The notes under the pieces are model-generated. The model was not told the DNA's origin. It made no database searches and was given only the letters and a program-made list of their open reading frames with translations. From NCBI RefSeq assembly GCF_031312535.1, contig NZ_CP133594.1, positions 2,213,934 through 2,277,933 on the forward strand: DNA of 64,000 bases, written 5' to 3'. Below are positions 42,927 to 51,351 of this stretch, piece after piece. This DNA is from Methanolobus mangrovi (GTDB lineage: Archaea; Halobacteriota; Methanosarcinia; Methanosarcinales; Methanosarcinaceae). The position numbers and the translations under genes were made by a program. Numbering within the stretch: the first letter of the stretch is position 1; every line of letters begins with the position of its first letter.

Positions 42927-43823
42927 ATGGTTGATAAAGTAAAGGATATCGAAGAGATCATCGATAAATATGTCAAAGCAGGAAAGATACTCTCACAGGT
43001 AAGAAGTGAGGCAAGAGACAAAATAAAGGTAGGTGTCAGCCTGCTTGAAATTGCCGATTTTGTGGAGAACAGGGCTGTCGAGCTTGGAGCAGATGGTTCG
43101 GCTTTCCCATGTAATATCTCCCGTAACGATGAGGCAGCACATGCAACCCCACTTGCCGGAGATGAAACTGTCTTTGGTGAGGATGTGATAAAACTTGATC
43201 TTGGGGTTCATGTGGATGGTTACATCGCAGATTCTGCCATTACGATCGACCTTTCGGGCAACTACGGAGACCTTGTGAAGGCTTCTGAGGAAGGCCTTAA
43301 AGCTGCTATCGATACTGTCAAAAACGGCGTTGATACGGCAGACGTCGGTGCCGCCATAGAGGATGCGATTATGGCTCACGGTTATAAGCCTGTAGGAAAC
43401 CTTACCGGACATGGGCTTGCACAGTATATCCCTCACGCACATCCCAGTATACCAAATAGGCGGGTAAGCAAAGGTGTTGTACTTAAAACAGGTGACTTCA
43501 TAGCTATAGAGCCCTTTGCAACAGATGGTGTTGGGAAAGTAGTGGATGGTTCCCTCACAGAGATCTTCCAGGTCATAAACAGAAAACCTGTACGCTTGCC
43601 AGCTGCAAGAGCTCTCCTTAAGGAGCTCGAACCATACAGGACGCTTCCATTCGCAAAAAGATGGCTTAAGACTCCACAGCTCGATTTTGCCCTGATGCAA
43701 CTTGAAAAGGCGGGGATTATCCATTCATATCCCGTACTCAAGGAAGTAGGTGGTGGAATGGTTTCCCAGACAGAGCACACAGTCATTGTCACAGACGACG
43801 GGTGTGAAGTCACAACCCTATAA
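42927..43823 (+). CDS. map: Type II methionine aminopeptidase
   Basis: A 298-residue MAP that removes the initiator methionine from nascent proteins. Ligands come from VIKLDLGVHVDGYIADSAITID (two Asp), GHGLAQYIPHAHPSIPN (His), FIAIEPFATDG (Glu) and TEHTVIVT (Glu). An insertion of about 50 residues between the metal ligands (INRKPVRLPAARALLKELEPYRTLPFAKRWLK) is diagnostic of the type II archaeal and eukaryotic form. The ribosome site is AAAGGAG, 9 nt before the ATG. Confidence 0.96.
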   Translation: MVDKVKDIEEIIDKYVKAGKILSQVRSEARDKIKVGVSLLEIADFVENRAVELGADGSAFPCNISRNDEAAHATPLAGDETVFGEDVIKLDLGVHVDGYIADSAITIDLSGNYGDLVKASEEGLKAAIDTVKNGVDTADVGAAIEDAIMAHGYKPVGNLTGHGLAQYIPHAHPSIPNRRVSKGVVLKTGDFIAIEPFATDGVGKVVDGSLTEIFQVINRKPVRLPAARALLKELEPYRTLPFAKRWLKTPQLDFALMQLEKAGIIHSYPVLKEVGGGMVSQTEHTVIVTDDGCEVTTL

Positions 43824-43842
43824 AAAACGGGATGAGATAAGA

Positions 43843-44607
43843 TTGAGGATTGAAAATCTATTATTGTTCATCGTATTATTTTCAATGTTTTCCATTCCGG
43901 CAAGTGCTGCATATGAATGGGATAACAACATCAATGTAAATGCCGACAGCATGGTCTGGGAATACACTGAAACATATTCCGGTGACCGGTCAGTGATATT
44001 CAAAGCCTTCATTGATGTAGAATTCGGGGACAATGATAGATTTGTCAGTGCATGGGAATTACTTAAAGCCGATGTAAGTACCAGCAAGTCATTTCAGAAG
44101 TCTATAGAGAATAATATGGATGTGAAAATAGACAATTCCTCAAAGAATGTGACTCTTTTGAGAGTGGAATCCGATATGTCCACTGAACTTATCGGACCTG
44201 TTAGCGGGGAAAAAGACATAATCAACAAGTATCAGGCATTTTATAATTTCAAAACACCACTTTCAGAATCCGGTTCACACATGTGGTTCCAGGGCGAACC
44301 CGGGACGGATGTAGTCATAAATATTCCTGCAGGAATGAAGCTGATATCTGTGGAAGGCATTGACGACAAATCTATAGAAGAAAGCTCAAAAGGGACAAGC
44401 ATCTCCGGTAAGTTTGGATTTACAGGAGAACTTGTCATTGATTTCTCAATTGAAGAACCACCTGTTCAGGAAAAAGAAGAAATTATAGTAGAAGCGACAC
44501 CTGTCAATACTTCAAAAGTGGATTCCTCACTACTTGATACGATATTCCCGGGATTTACTGACAGGTTACTTGGAATGTTAAACTCCGATAGAGTTAATGT
44601 CTCTTAA
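43843..44607 (+). CDS. Secreted protein of unknown function
   Basis: About 254 residues from a TTG at 43843 (TTGAGGATTGAAAATC), with a signal peptide through ASA-A (about residue 22). The longer frame from 43750 overlaps MAP and is not expected. The exported part is beta-rich and moderately acidic, with a GAGxK-free sequence I cannot match. Residues 225-235 (PPVQEKEEIIVEATP) form a proline-acid linker. No membrane anchor is clear: the C-terminus (LLDTIFPGFTDRLLGML) may be an amphipathic helix. The ribosome site GGGATGAG is 8 nt upstream. It follows map by 19 nt. Confidence 0.6.
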   Translation: MRIENLLLFIVLFSMFSIPASAAYEWDNNINVNADSMVWEYTETYSGDRSVIFKAFIDVEFGDNDRFVSAWELLKADVSTSKSFQKSIENNMDVKIDNSSKNVTLLRVESDMSTELIGPVSGEKDIINKYQAFYNFKTPLSESGSHMWFQGEPGTDVVINIPAGMKLISVEGIDDKSIEESSKGTSISGKFGFTGELVIDFSIEEPPVQEKEEIIVEATPVNTSKVDSSLLDTIFPGFTDRLLGMLNSDRVNVS

Positions 44608-44633
44608 ATACACTATGGAATCAGTGATTATAT

Positions 44634-44921
44634 ATGCTGGTCGAGAAAATAGAACTTGATAATGGATCGGCTCTGGGCCTTAGTTTCCAGATGCAGAATG
44701 CTCCTTTGCTTGTGATCAGGGCAGACAAGGGCTTTGTTATGTGCGGTTATCTGGATATGGAATCAGCAGGTGCCCTTGGTGATGTTGCAGTTAAGGTAAA
44801 AGGTGTCAGTACCTTTGATGATGTACTTCAGGCACTTGTTATTGGTGCTACCCAGAAAGCCATAGACCTTGGTATCAAAGTAGGCATGACAGGGAGAGAA
44901 GCACTGGAACTGATGTTCTGA
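44634..44921 (+). CDS. DUF1805 (YunC-like) protein
   Basis: A 95-residue protein of the DUF1805/YunC family, a compact alpha-beta fold of unknown function. Matching sequence includes NAPLLVIRADKGFVMCGYLDMESAGALGDVAVKVKGV, with one conserved cysteine. The length is the family norm. It lies 26 nt after the secreted-protein gene. No catalytic role can be assigned. Confidence 0.85.
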   Translation: MLVEKIELDNGSALGLSFQMQNAPLLVIRADKGFVMCGYLDMESAGALGDVAVKVKGVSTFDDVLQALVIGATQKAIDLGIKVGMTGREALELMF

Positions 44922-45006
44922 CTCCTCACACATTTCCTATTTTGTTTTTATCCGGCCATTCATTGAAACGCTTTAAATAGTACTTCTATTCTCTATTGCA
45001 GTTATT

Positions 45007-46038
45007 ATGCTGTATGCTTTTGAGTTATCCGGGGAGCACGCCGTCCTGCCATGTAAAGAGGTATTTGCATGTCTTTCAATGGTAGGTCTTGAGTACAGGG
45101 AGCATGCTTTCTTTGATCAGTGCCTCGTTCTTGATATTGAAGGCGAGGATGTCGATGAGAAGCTTGTATTTATCGCAGACCGGCTCGCCATGTCCCATCA
45201 TATACTGAAAGTAGTGGGAATCTGTGACATGGACAATGATTCCATTATTTCTATGTGCGATGCCTCAGATCTGTCAGGACATTTGTCCGAAGGTCAGACA
45301 TACGTTGTGCGCGCAAAAAGAATCAGGCATCACGGTGATGTCAACAGGGAATATATTGAAGGCAGGCTTGGTGGCAGTATTTTCCGCAAAGGGTTCCGAG
45401 CAAATCTCAAGAATCCTGATATAACATTTCGTTTAATAATGACTGACAGGGCAATCCTTGGTACAATTGTAGCCTCTGTTGACAGGGGTGCATATGAGCA
45501 CCGTGCGCCACATAAAAAACCATTTTTCTATCCGGGAGTGCTCATGCCCAGAGTTGCAAGGGCACTGGTGAATATTTCACAGGTAAAGGATGGAGAATCC
45601 CTTTTTGATCCTTTTAGCGGTACGGCTGGTATTCTTGTGGAAGCAGGACTGGTAGGTGCTCATGTGATTGGCATCGAAGTCCGCCATAAGATATCCCATG
45701 GTGCCAGGCTGAACCTTGATGAATATAACACTGACTATTCCCTGCTGGTGGGCGATGCGTGCCGCGTTCCTCTCAAGGATTCATGTGTCGATGCAATCGT
45801 GACCGATCCTCCATATGGCCGTTCAGCAGCCATAAAGGCAGAATCCCTGCATCACCTGTATAGTGATTCATTTGGCGAGATGTACAGGGTACTCAGACAG
45901 GGAAAACTTGCAGTGGTTGTATCAGAGATCAAGGTGATAGAATTTGCAGAGAATGCAGGTTTCAGAGTTGCGGATGTATTCACGCAGAAAGTTCACAAGA
46001 GCCTAACAAGGACATTCACGGTTCTTTATAAGGACTGA
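45007..46038 (+). CDS. tRNA (guanine-N2-10) dimethyltransferase
   Basis: A 343-residue archaeal TrmG10/Trm11-type enzyme that methylates G10 of tRNA. The N-terminal 150 residues form a THUMP-like domain. The C-terminal Rossmann domain shows FDPFSGTAGILVEAGLVG (motif I), the GDACRVPLKDSCVD region and the catalytic DPPYGRSAA motif IV (about 260-268), typical of N2-guanine methylation. It ends 13 nt inside the convergent YgjP-type gene, with overlapping tails. Confidence 0.94.
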   Translation: MLYAFELSGEHAVLPCKEVFACLSMVGLEYREHAFFDQCLVLDIEGEDVDEKLVFIADRLAMSHHILKVVGICDMDNDSIISMCDASDLSGHLSEGQTYVVRAKRIRHHGDVNREYIEGRLGGSIFRKGFRANLKNPDITFRLIMTDRAILGTIVASVDRGAYEHRAPHKKPFFYPGVLMPRVARALVNISQVKDGESLFDPFSGTAGILVEAGLVGAHVIGIEVRHKISHGARLNLDEYNTDYSLLVGDACRVPLKDSCVDAIVTDPPYGRSAAIKAESLHHLYSDSFGEMYRVLRQGKLAVVVSEIKVIEFAENAGFRVADVFTQKVHKSLTRTFTVLYKD

Positions 46039-46601
46039 CCAGTACATTGCTTCTGTATGAGTGACCAGTATGCTGCAAGCAGTGTCTCGTATTCTTTATA
46101 ATCTGGAAAACGTTCTTTGACGTGATTCCAGAACCGATGGCTGTGGTTGAGTTCGATGAGATGTACCATCTCATGGAATACGATATATTCGATAATCCTG
46201 TCTGGCAGGTGCCTCATGTGACTGTTAAAATTCAGGTTTCCTTTAGAACTGCAGCTTCCCCACTTAGTTTTCATTTTTCGGAACCCGATTCTTTGTGGCT
46301 TTGCCCCGAGTTCATTCCCGATCATTGCGACAAAGGAGTTTACAAGTTCCTTTAGCTCCTCGACTGACCTGCCTGCCACCAGCTCAACATCCTTTGATAT
46401 TTCTCTTAACTTCTGAACCCGGGAAAACCTGTTGTAGATCCATCTCCTATGCCTGTGAATGACCTTTTCATGGTCCTTGTGTGCATGCGGGACTATAAGG
46501 TACAATTGCTGGTCCCGGAACTCAAGTCTGGGATTTTTTACATCTCTGCGTATTAACTCATAGTCTATGACCATATCTTTGATACTTGCCTGGAGATGCA
46601 T
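46026..46601 (-). CDS. YgjP/SprT-type metallopeptidase
   Basis: A 191-residue zinc peptidase of the DUF45/YgjP family. The catalytic motif HEMVHLIELNHSHRFW has histidines at 143, 147 and 154 with Glu144. KTKWGSCSSKGNLNFN (112-127) is the diagnostic strand that positions the site, and HKDHEKVIHRHRRW matches the N-terminal helix. The substrate is unknown. It is followed on the same strand by no partner; its tail overlaps TrmG10 by 13 nt. Confidence 0.9.
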   Translation of the reverse strand: MHLQASIKDMVIDYELIRRDVKNPRLEFRDQQLYLIVPHAHKDHEKVIHRHRRWIYNRFSRVQKLREISKDVELVAGRSVEELKELVNSFVAMIGNELGAKPQRIGFRKMKTKWGSCSSKGNLNFNSHMRHLPDRIIEYIVFHEMVHLIELNHSHRFWNHVKERFPDYKEYETLLAAYWSLIQKQCTGQSL

Positions 46602-46625
46602 TTGTAGTAATAAAAAAAGTAAAGT

Positions 46626-47444
46626 TCATTCTTTAGGGACCAGATGGTCCATCACTTCTGCCATGACACGGTGGCGCACCAGGTAATCATGTACATTCTC
46701 ATTAGCCCTTCGTATGGCATAACCATCCTCACACCATTCAATAGGTTGAGGATATTCTACTTCCATAAGGGTTAGTCCGTATGCAGCAGCAGGTTCCAGT
46801 CCCTCCTCGTAAGATTCGGGGTCAAGCATCTGATTAAGCCATTCCTCATCCCTGACTCCGCTTCCCACCATTGTGAGGGCAGAAACGATCTTCCTGACCA
46901 TGTTCCAGAGGAAACTGTTAGCCTGTATATCGATCTTTGTCAGGGTTCCGCTTACACGTACATCTATTCTTTCGACATTGCGGACTGTGCTCTTGTCTTC
47001 ATCTTTACTGCAGAAGTTTGCAAAATCATGTTCTCCCACAAGAATCTTGGAAGCAGCCCTTATCTTGGAAATATCGTATTGTTCCCCGCTCATGATGTAT
47101 CGGTACTTACGGCTGACCGCCCATCTTCTCGGATCAAAGTCATCGGGAACTTCTGCATATGACCATGCCCATATTGAGTTTGGGAGCTTGGAATTTATCA
47201 CCCTTGGTATGGCGAGGTTAGGCTTGTCTGTATTAAATGCCACTACCTGTTCCCTGGCATGTACTCCTGCATCTGTCCTTCCGGAACTTGAGAAACGGGC
47301 AGATTTCGGGTCTTCTATTATCTCAAGCTGCGTGAGCGCATTGAACAGCTCGCCTTCTATTGTTGCAACATCCGGCTGAACCTGCGATCCATGATATCCG
47401 GTGCCTACATATGCTATTTTCAGAGCAATTCTCATACCATTCAC
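46626..47444 (-). CDS. truA: tRNA pseudouridine(38-40) synthase
   Basis: A 272-residue TruA that forms pseudouridine in the tRNA anticodon arm. The catalytic aspartate is in SSGRTDAGVHA (Asp58). Other motifs are YVGTGYHGSQVQP, RKYRYIM, HDFANFC and FLWNMVRKIV. The length matches archaeal TruA. The gene is 8 nt upstream of, and reads from the same strand as, the membrane-anchored regulator. The regulator stops 8 nt before the TruA start, so the two are probably one transcript. Confidence 0.95.
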   Translation of the reverse strand: MNGMRIALKIAYVGTGYHGSQVQPDVATIEGELFNALTQLEIIEDPKSARFSSSGRTDAGVHAREQVVAFNTDKPNLAIPRVINSKLPNSIWAWSYAEVPDDFDPRRWAVSRKYRYIMSGEQYDISKIRAASKILVGEHDFANFCSKDEDKSTVRNVERIDVRVSGTLTKIDIQANSFLWNMVRKIVSALTMVGSGVRDEEWLNQMLDPESYEEGLEPAAAYGLTLMEVEYPQPIEWCEDGYAIRRANENVHDYLVRHRVMAEVMDHLVPKE

Positions 47445-47451
47445 TCTGGCT

Positions 47452-48417
47452 TCATATGTTCTTTTTTCTATAATACATTTCTCTTACGAACAACAAAGCG
47501 ATAACGAAAATGCATCCAAAGAAAAACCATATGCTGACATGTGACAGAATTCCCTGCTGGAATATTCCTGATGCAGGTTCTGCCATAGCAGTCATGTTAT
47601 CAGTGAATGTATTTGACGCAGGTATTGCATGAGTCTGGTTTGTGGCATTTGGGATTATGCCTTCTCTTAAAAGATCGGCTCCTGCATCTGTTCCATTTGG
47701 CGCAGATGCTGCAAGTATCTCCGGGCTTGCGCCATCAACCGGTAAACTATCTGAACTAAATGATTCGGTGGGTACGTCATAATCCGTGATATCTGCTGAA
47801 ACTGTCTGTTCATCGACAGCAACACCCATGGCGGAATCATCTACGGGCATTTCAGCCCCTGCAAAATTTTCAACTTCTACTTCAGGTGTTTCAAATTCCG
47901 GGGCAATATCCTTGGCCATGAATGCCATTGGCTCTTCATCAAACATTGGTGCTGTGGCAGTATCCTGTGCTATTGAAGGCCCTGCTCCCAAACTAAAGCT
48001 TCTTGTTATAGCCTCAAGTCCAGTGGCCGCAAAAACAGCTCCTGCAATAAGGCCCAGGTATTTTTTCAGCATGCTTATGATGGATGATCTGTCGTTTTTC
48101 ATGCCTCCTGGTGCTACAACTATCAGTTTTTGCACAGGCTCATAGATCTTTATCTCTCTTCCCTTGCGACTCCACTTTGTTTCCCTGACCTTTATTAGGT
48201 CCACTTCAATTAGTCCGTCGAGGTTGTATTTGACAGTGGTAAGCGGAATATCAAGTTTTTCAGCTACATCACTGGCAGACATTGGCTTGTCTGCAAGAAT
48301 CTCAAGCATCTTCATTGCTTTTTCATTGGAAAGTATCTGGGTGATCTTTTTTGAATCCTCATTGAGGGGTACAATGAGCACTTTTTCAGAATATGTACTT
48401 TCGTCGTTATCTCCCAT
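47452..48417 (-). CDS. Membrane-anchored ArsR-type regulator
   Basis: A 321-residue protein with an N-terminal winged helix (about 20-95: KAMKMLEILADKPMSASDVAEKLDIPLTTVKYNLDGLIEVDLIKVRE). Two hydrophobic segments follow, at about 118-135 and 291-311, with a polar, acidic, repeat-poor loop of about 150 residues between them that should lie outside the cell. This is a one-component sensor layout: DNA-binding domain inside, sensing loop outside. No family name beyond winged helix can be given. The promoter lies 25-40 nt upstream and carries an inverted repeat. It precedes truA in the same direction. Confidence 0.8.
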   Translation of the reverse strand: MGDNDESTYSEKVLIVPLNEDSKKITQILSNEKAMKMLEILADKPMSASDVAEKLDIPLTTVKYNLDGLIEVDLIKVRETKWSRKGREIKIYEPVQKLIVVAPGGMKNDRSSIISMLKKYLGLIAGAVFAATGLEAITRSFSLGAGPSIAQDTATAPMFDEEPMAFMAKDIAPEFETPEVEVENFAGAEMPVDDSAMGVAVDEQTVSADITDYDVPTESFSSDSLPVDGASPEILAASAPNGTDAGADLLREGIIPNATNQTHAIPASNTFTDNMTAMAEPASGIFQQGILSHVSIWFFFGCIFVIALLFVREMYYRKKNI

Positions 48418-48440
48418 ATAATCCAGTATACAAACATTGG

Positions 48441-48478
48441 CTTATATTGTTTCCTTTAACTTCAATTCTGTTTGAAGT
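48441..48478 (-). promoter_or_regulatory. Promoter and inverted repeat of the membrane regulator
   Basis: On the minus strand a TATA-like CAATATAAGC (48450-48441) is about 25-30 nt ahead of the start. ACTTCAA (48459-48465) and TTGAAGT (48472-48478) form a 7-bp inverted repeat with a 6-nt spacer just upstream of it, at the place a regulator would control TFB binding. Confidence 0.45.
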
Positions 48479-48557
48479 CTTCACTATATCAGATGTAACT
48501 CGTAAAGTTAAAGAATAGCTAGAACAATATGGGATAAATTCTAGGGGCTATTACACT

Positions 48558-49625
48558 ATGATTACTAAAGAACGAATAATGGAAATTGTTGAGAACTACG
48601 ATCTGAATGCTCTGAGCATTGCTACTGTTTGTTCTCACTCAAGCCTTCAGATATTCTACGGTGCAAGAAAGGAAGGCTTCAAGACCATAGGAATCTGTGT
48701 AAAAGAACCTCCAAGATTCTATGATGCTTTTCCACTGGCAAAACCGGATGAATTCATCGTTATTGAGAGTTACGCGGACATACCAAACATCCTCGATGAA
48801 CTCAGGTCAAAGAACGCAATTATCATTCCACACGGTTCCTTTGTAGAGTACATGGGCACTGACGCATTTGCTGAAATGGCTATCCCTACCTTTGGTAACA
48901 GGGCGGTTCTTGAATGGGAATCTGACAGGGAAATGGAACGCGAGTGGCTGGAAGGTGCAGGTCTTGAGATGCCAAAGCTTGTTAAACCTGAGGAGATCAA
49001 TGGCCCTGTTATGGTCAAGTACCACGGCGCAAAAGGAGGACGTGGTTTCTTTGTGGCCAAGAACTATGAAGAGTTCAAGGAACACGTTGATCCCAATGAG
49101 AAATTCACTATCCAGGAATTCATTGTGGGCACAAGATATTACCTTCACTTCTTCTATTCCCCGCTGAGGGAAGATGGCTATAAATTAAGCACCGGTATCC
49201 TTGAAATGCTTAGCATGGACCGCAGAGTGGAATCTAACGCTGATGAGATATTCAGGCTTGGTTCACCACGTGAACTTGCAGAGGCAGATATCATTCCAAC
49301 CTATGTGGTAACAGGAAATGTTCCTCTTGTTGCAAGAGAATCACTGCTGCCAAAGATATTCAGTATTGGTGAAAAAGTGGTTGAGCAGTCTTTAGAGCTC
49401 TTTGACGGTATGATCGGTCCTTTCTGTCTGGAAACCGTAGTTACGGACAAGCTTGAGATCAAGGTCTTTGAAATATCCGCCCGCATAGTTGCAGGTACTA
49501 ACCTATATCTTGCAGGCTCACCTTATTCTGACCTCATCGAACCGGATCTTTCCACCGGCAAAAGAATAGCTCAGGAAATTAAGATCGCAAGTTCCACCGG
49601 TCAGCTGGATAAAATCTTATCCTAA
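48558..49625 (+). CDS. purP: FAICAR synthetase PurP
   Basis: A 355-residue ATP-grasp enzyme that formylates AICAR with formate and ATP, the archaeal replacement for folate-dependent PurH. Features are the TVCSHSSLQIFYGARKEGFKTIG N-terminus, the IIPHGSFVEYMG strand, the GAKGGRGFFVAKN ATP-grasp loop and ETVVTDKLEIKVFEISARIVAGTN. The length fits PurP. The gene stands alone; the divergent 140-nt gap to the membrane regulator holds both promoters. Confidence 0.95.
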   Translation: MITKERIMEIVENYDLNALSIATVCSHSSLQIFYGARKEGFKTIGICVKEPPRFYDAFPLAKPDEFIVIESYADIPNILDELRSKNAIIIPHGSFVEYMGTDAFAEMAIPTFGNRAVLEWESDREMEREWLEGAGLEMPKLVKPEEINGPVMVKYHGAKGGRGFFVAKNYEEFKEHVDPNEKFTIQEFIVGTRYYLHFFYSPLREDGYKLSTGILEMLSMDRRVESNADEIFRLGSPRELAEADIIPTYVVTGNVPLVARESLLPKIFSIGEKVVEQSLELFDGMIGPFCLETVVTDKLEIKVFEISARIVAGTNLYLAGSPYSDLIEPDLSTGKRIAQEIKIASSTGQLDKILS

Positions 49626-49682
49626 TACTTACAATAATATCTATGGTCCTCTTTTTCTGACGGGGACCATGGGTGTGGTACT

Positions 49683-51080
49683 ATTTCTAATGCAACAGAC
49701 GATTATGATGTTGTGATTGTGGGCGCAGGGCCTGCAGGACTTTTTGCAGCTTATGAGCTTACAGGCACTGATCTGAAAGTACTTGTAGTGGATGCAGGCA
49801 AGGACATCGATAAGAGACATTGTCCGATGTCCTCTGTGTTATCATGTGAACATTGTACTCCATGTTCCATTCTTTGCGGCGTTGGTGGTGCAGGTGCTTA
49901 TTCTGACGGGACGCTGAACCTGAGGCCTGACATCGGTGGAAATCTGGCAGATCAGACCGGTGATGACGAAAGTGCCTGGGAACTTGTGGAGTATGTCGAT
50001 AGTATATATCTGAAATATGGTGTACCTCAGGAATCCTATATTGCTTCAGGTGGTGATGCAGATATGCTAAAGCGCAGAGCTGCTTCTGCAGGTGCCAGGT
50101 TTATAGATATAAAACAGCGACACATAGGTTCGGATTATTCTACGGCTCTTATTTCCAGCATGAAGGATGATCTTGGATCAAAGGGAATTTCCTTTCTTCT
50201 TGAATCCAGAGTGAAAGATATCCTTGTAGATAAGGGCAAATGCCATGGTGTGCTTCTGGAAAACCGGATGATCAATTCCAGGTATACTATACTGGCTCCG
50301 GGAAGAGTGGGTTATGAATGGATGGATGGTCTTGTGAATCGCCATTCAATAAAATATTCATACAGCGGAGTTGATATAGGAGTACGTGTGGAAGTTCCTT
50401 CTATTATCATGGACCCCATTACCAGGATAAATCATGACCCTAAGTTCCACATATATACACGCAGGTATGATGACTTTGTAAGGACTTTCTGCACAAATGA
50501 ACATGGTTTTGTTGTGAAGGAAGAATATGAGGGTTTTGTTGCAACAAATGGGCATTCGATGCATAGTAAGGAATCTGAGAATACTAATTTTGCATTCCTC
50601 GTGCATGTGGAACTGACACGACCTATGGAAAATACTATCAAATATGCAAAATCAGTGGCAAAACTTGCAACCACGATTGGTGGCGGCAAACCTGTTTTGC
50701 AGCGGCTTGGGGACCTGAGGCGGGGTAGGCGGTCAACAGCAGAACATATTTCCAGAAATGCAGTTATCAACACCCTCAAAGATGTCACGCCAGGGGATAT
50801 TTCCATGGCAATGCCTCACAGGATCGTGATGAATATAATCGAAGGTCTGGAAGTGCTGAGCAAAATAATTCCCGGTGTTGATTCAGATTGCACCCTTTTG
50901 TATGCTCCCGAGGTGAAGTTCTATTCGCTTAAAATAGATGTTGACCGCACAATGCAGACCAATATTCATGATCTGTTCGTTGCAGGTGATGGTGCCGGTC
51001 TCTCACGTGATCTTATAAATTCATCAGCAACAGGAGTGTTAGCTGCAAGAGGAATACTCTCACGTATAAAAGATGATTAA
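49683..51080 (+). CDS. COG2509-type FAD-dependent oxidoreductase
   Basis: About 465 residues of the COG2509 flavoprotein type. The N-terminal Rossmann strand reads DDYDVVIVGAGPAGLFAAYEL, and a Cys-rich stretch (CPMSSVLSCEHCTPCSILCGVGGAGAYSDGTLNL) is characteristic of this group. The C-terminus LFVAGDGAGLSRDLINSSATGVLAARGI closes the FAD site. The first GTG is at 49713, inside the strand, which gives MIVGAGPAG. No ATG, GTG or TTG lies upstream in frame before the stop, while an ATT at 49683 sits 7 nt after GGGTG. The reduced substrate is unknown. The start is therefore uncertain. Confidence 0.75.
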   Translation: MSNATDDYDVVIVGAGPAGLFAAYELTGTDLKVLVVDAGKDIDKRHCPMSSVLSCEHCTPCSILCGVGGAGAYSDGTLNLRPDIGGNLADQTGDDESAWELVEYVDSIYLKYGVPQESYIASGGDADMLKRRAASAGARFIDIKQRHIGSDYSTALISSMKDDLGSKGISFLLESRVKDILVDKGKCHGVLLENRMINSRYTILAPGRVGYEWMDGLVNRHSIKYSYSGVDIGVRVEVPSIIMDPITRINHDPKFHIYTRRYDDFVRTFCTNEHGFVVKEEYEGFVATNGHSMHSKESENTNFAFLVHVELTRPMENTIKYAKSVAKLATTIGGGKPVLQRLGDLRRGRRSTAEHISRNAVINTLKDVTPGDISMAMPHRIVMNIIEGLEVLSKIIPGVDSDCTLLYAPEVKFYSLKIDVDRTMQTNIHDLFVAGDGAGLSRDLINSSATGVLAARGILSRIKDD

Positions 51081-51316
51081 AAGAGGAACCTCACATAATG
51101 ATGGTTTGGGTGAAGTTTGGGGTATGACACATTTAAGAATCAATGCATCAGAGGGGAATGATGTGATGACGGAGATTCCTCGTCCCCCTACATATAGGTA
51201 GGGCTATATATATTTTGTCAATTTATTCACGTTTCTTCTTTTATTTTATAATGTCGGCTGTATCTCATTTTAATCTTCTGTGATGGATACTTTTACAATT
51301 TAGAACCAAATAAAAA

Positions 51317-51328
51317 GTAATATATACT
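51317..51328 (+). promoter_or_regulatory. TATA box of the HerA-like ATPase gene
   Basis: AGTAATATATAC at 51317-51328 lies about 25-30 nt before the ATG at 51352, suggesting leaderless transcription. Between 51081 and 51316 no gene is seen. Confidence 0.5.
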
Positions 51329-51351
51329 GTGCTATTACTTTTCCAATCACT

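Noticed and set aside
42993-43724. Minus-strand ORF of 243 codons opposite methionine aminopeptidase
   Set aside because: It is a shadow of the MAP gene, whose sequence and motifs fully explain the region.
51130-51200. Possible box C/D sRNA (GTGATGA) upstream of the HerA-like gene
   Set aside because: The C box matches, but no D box CTGA was found at the proper distance.
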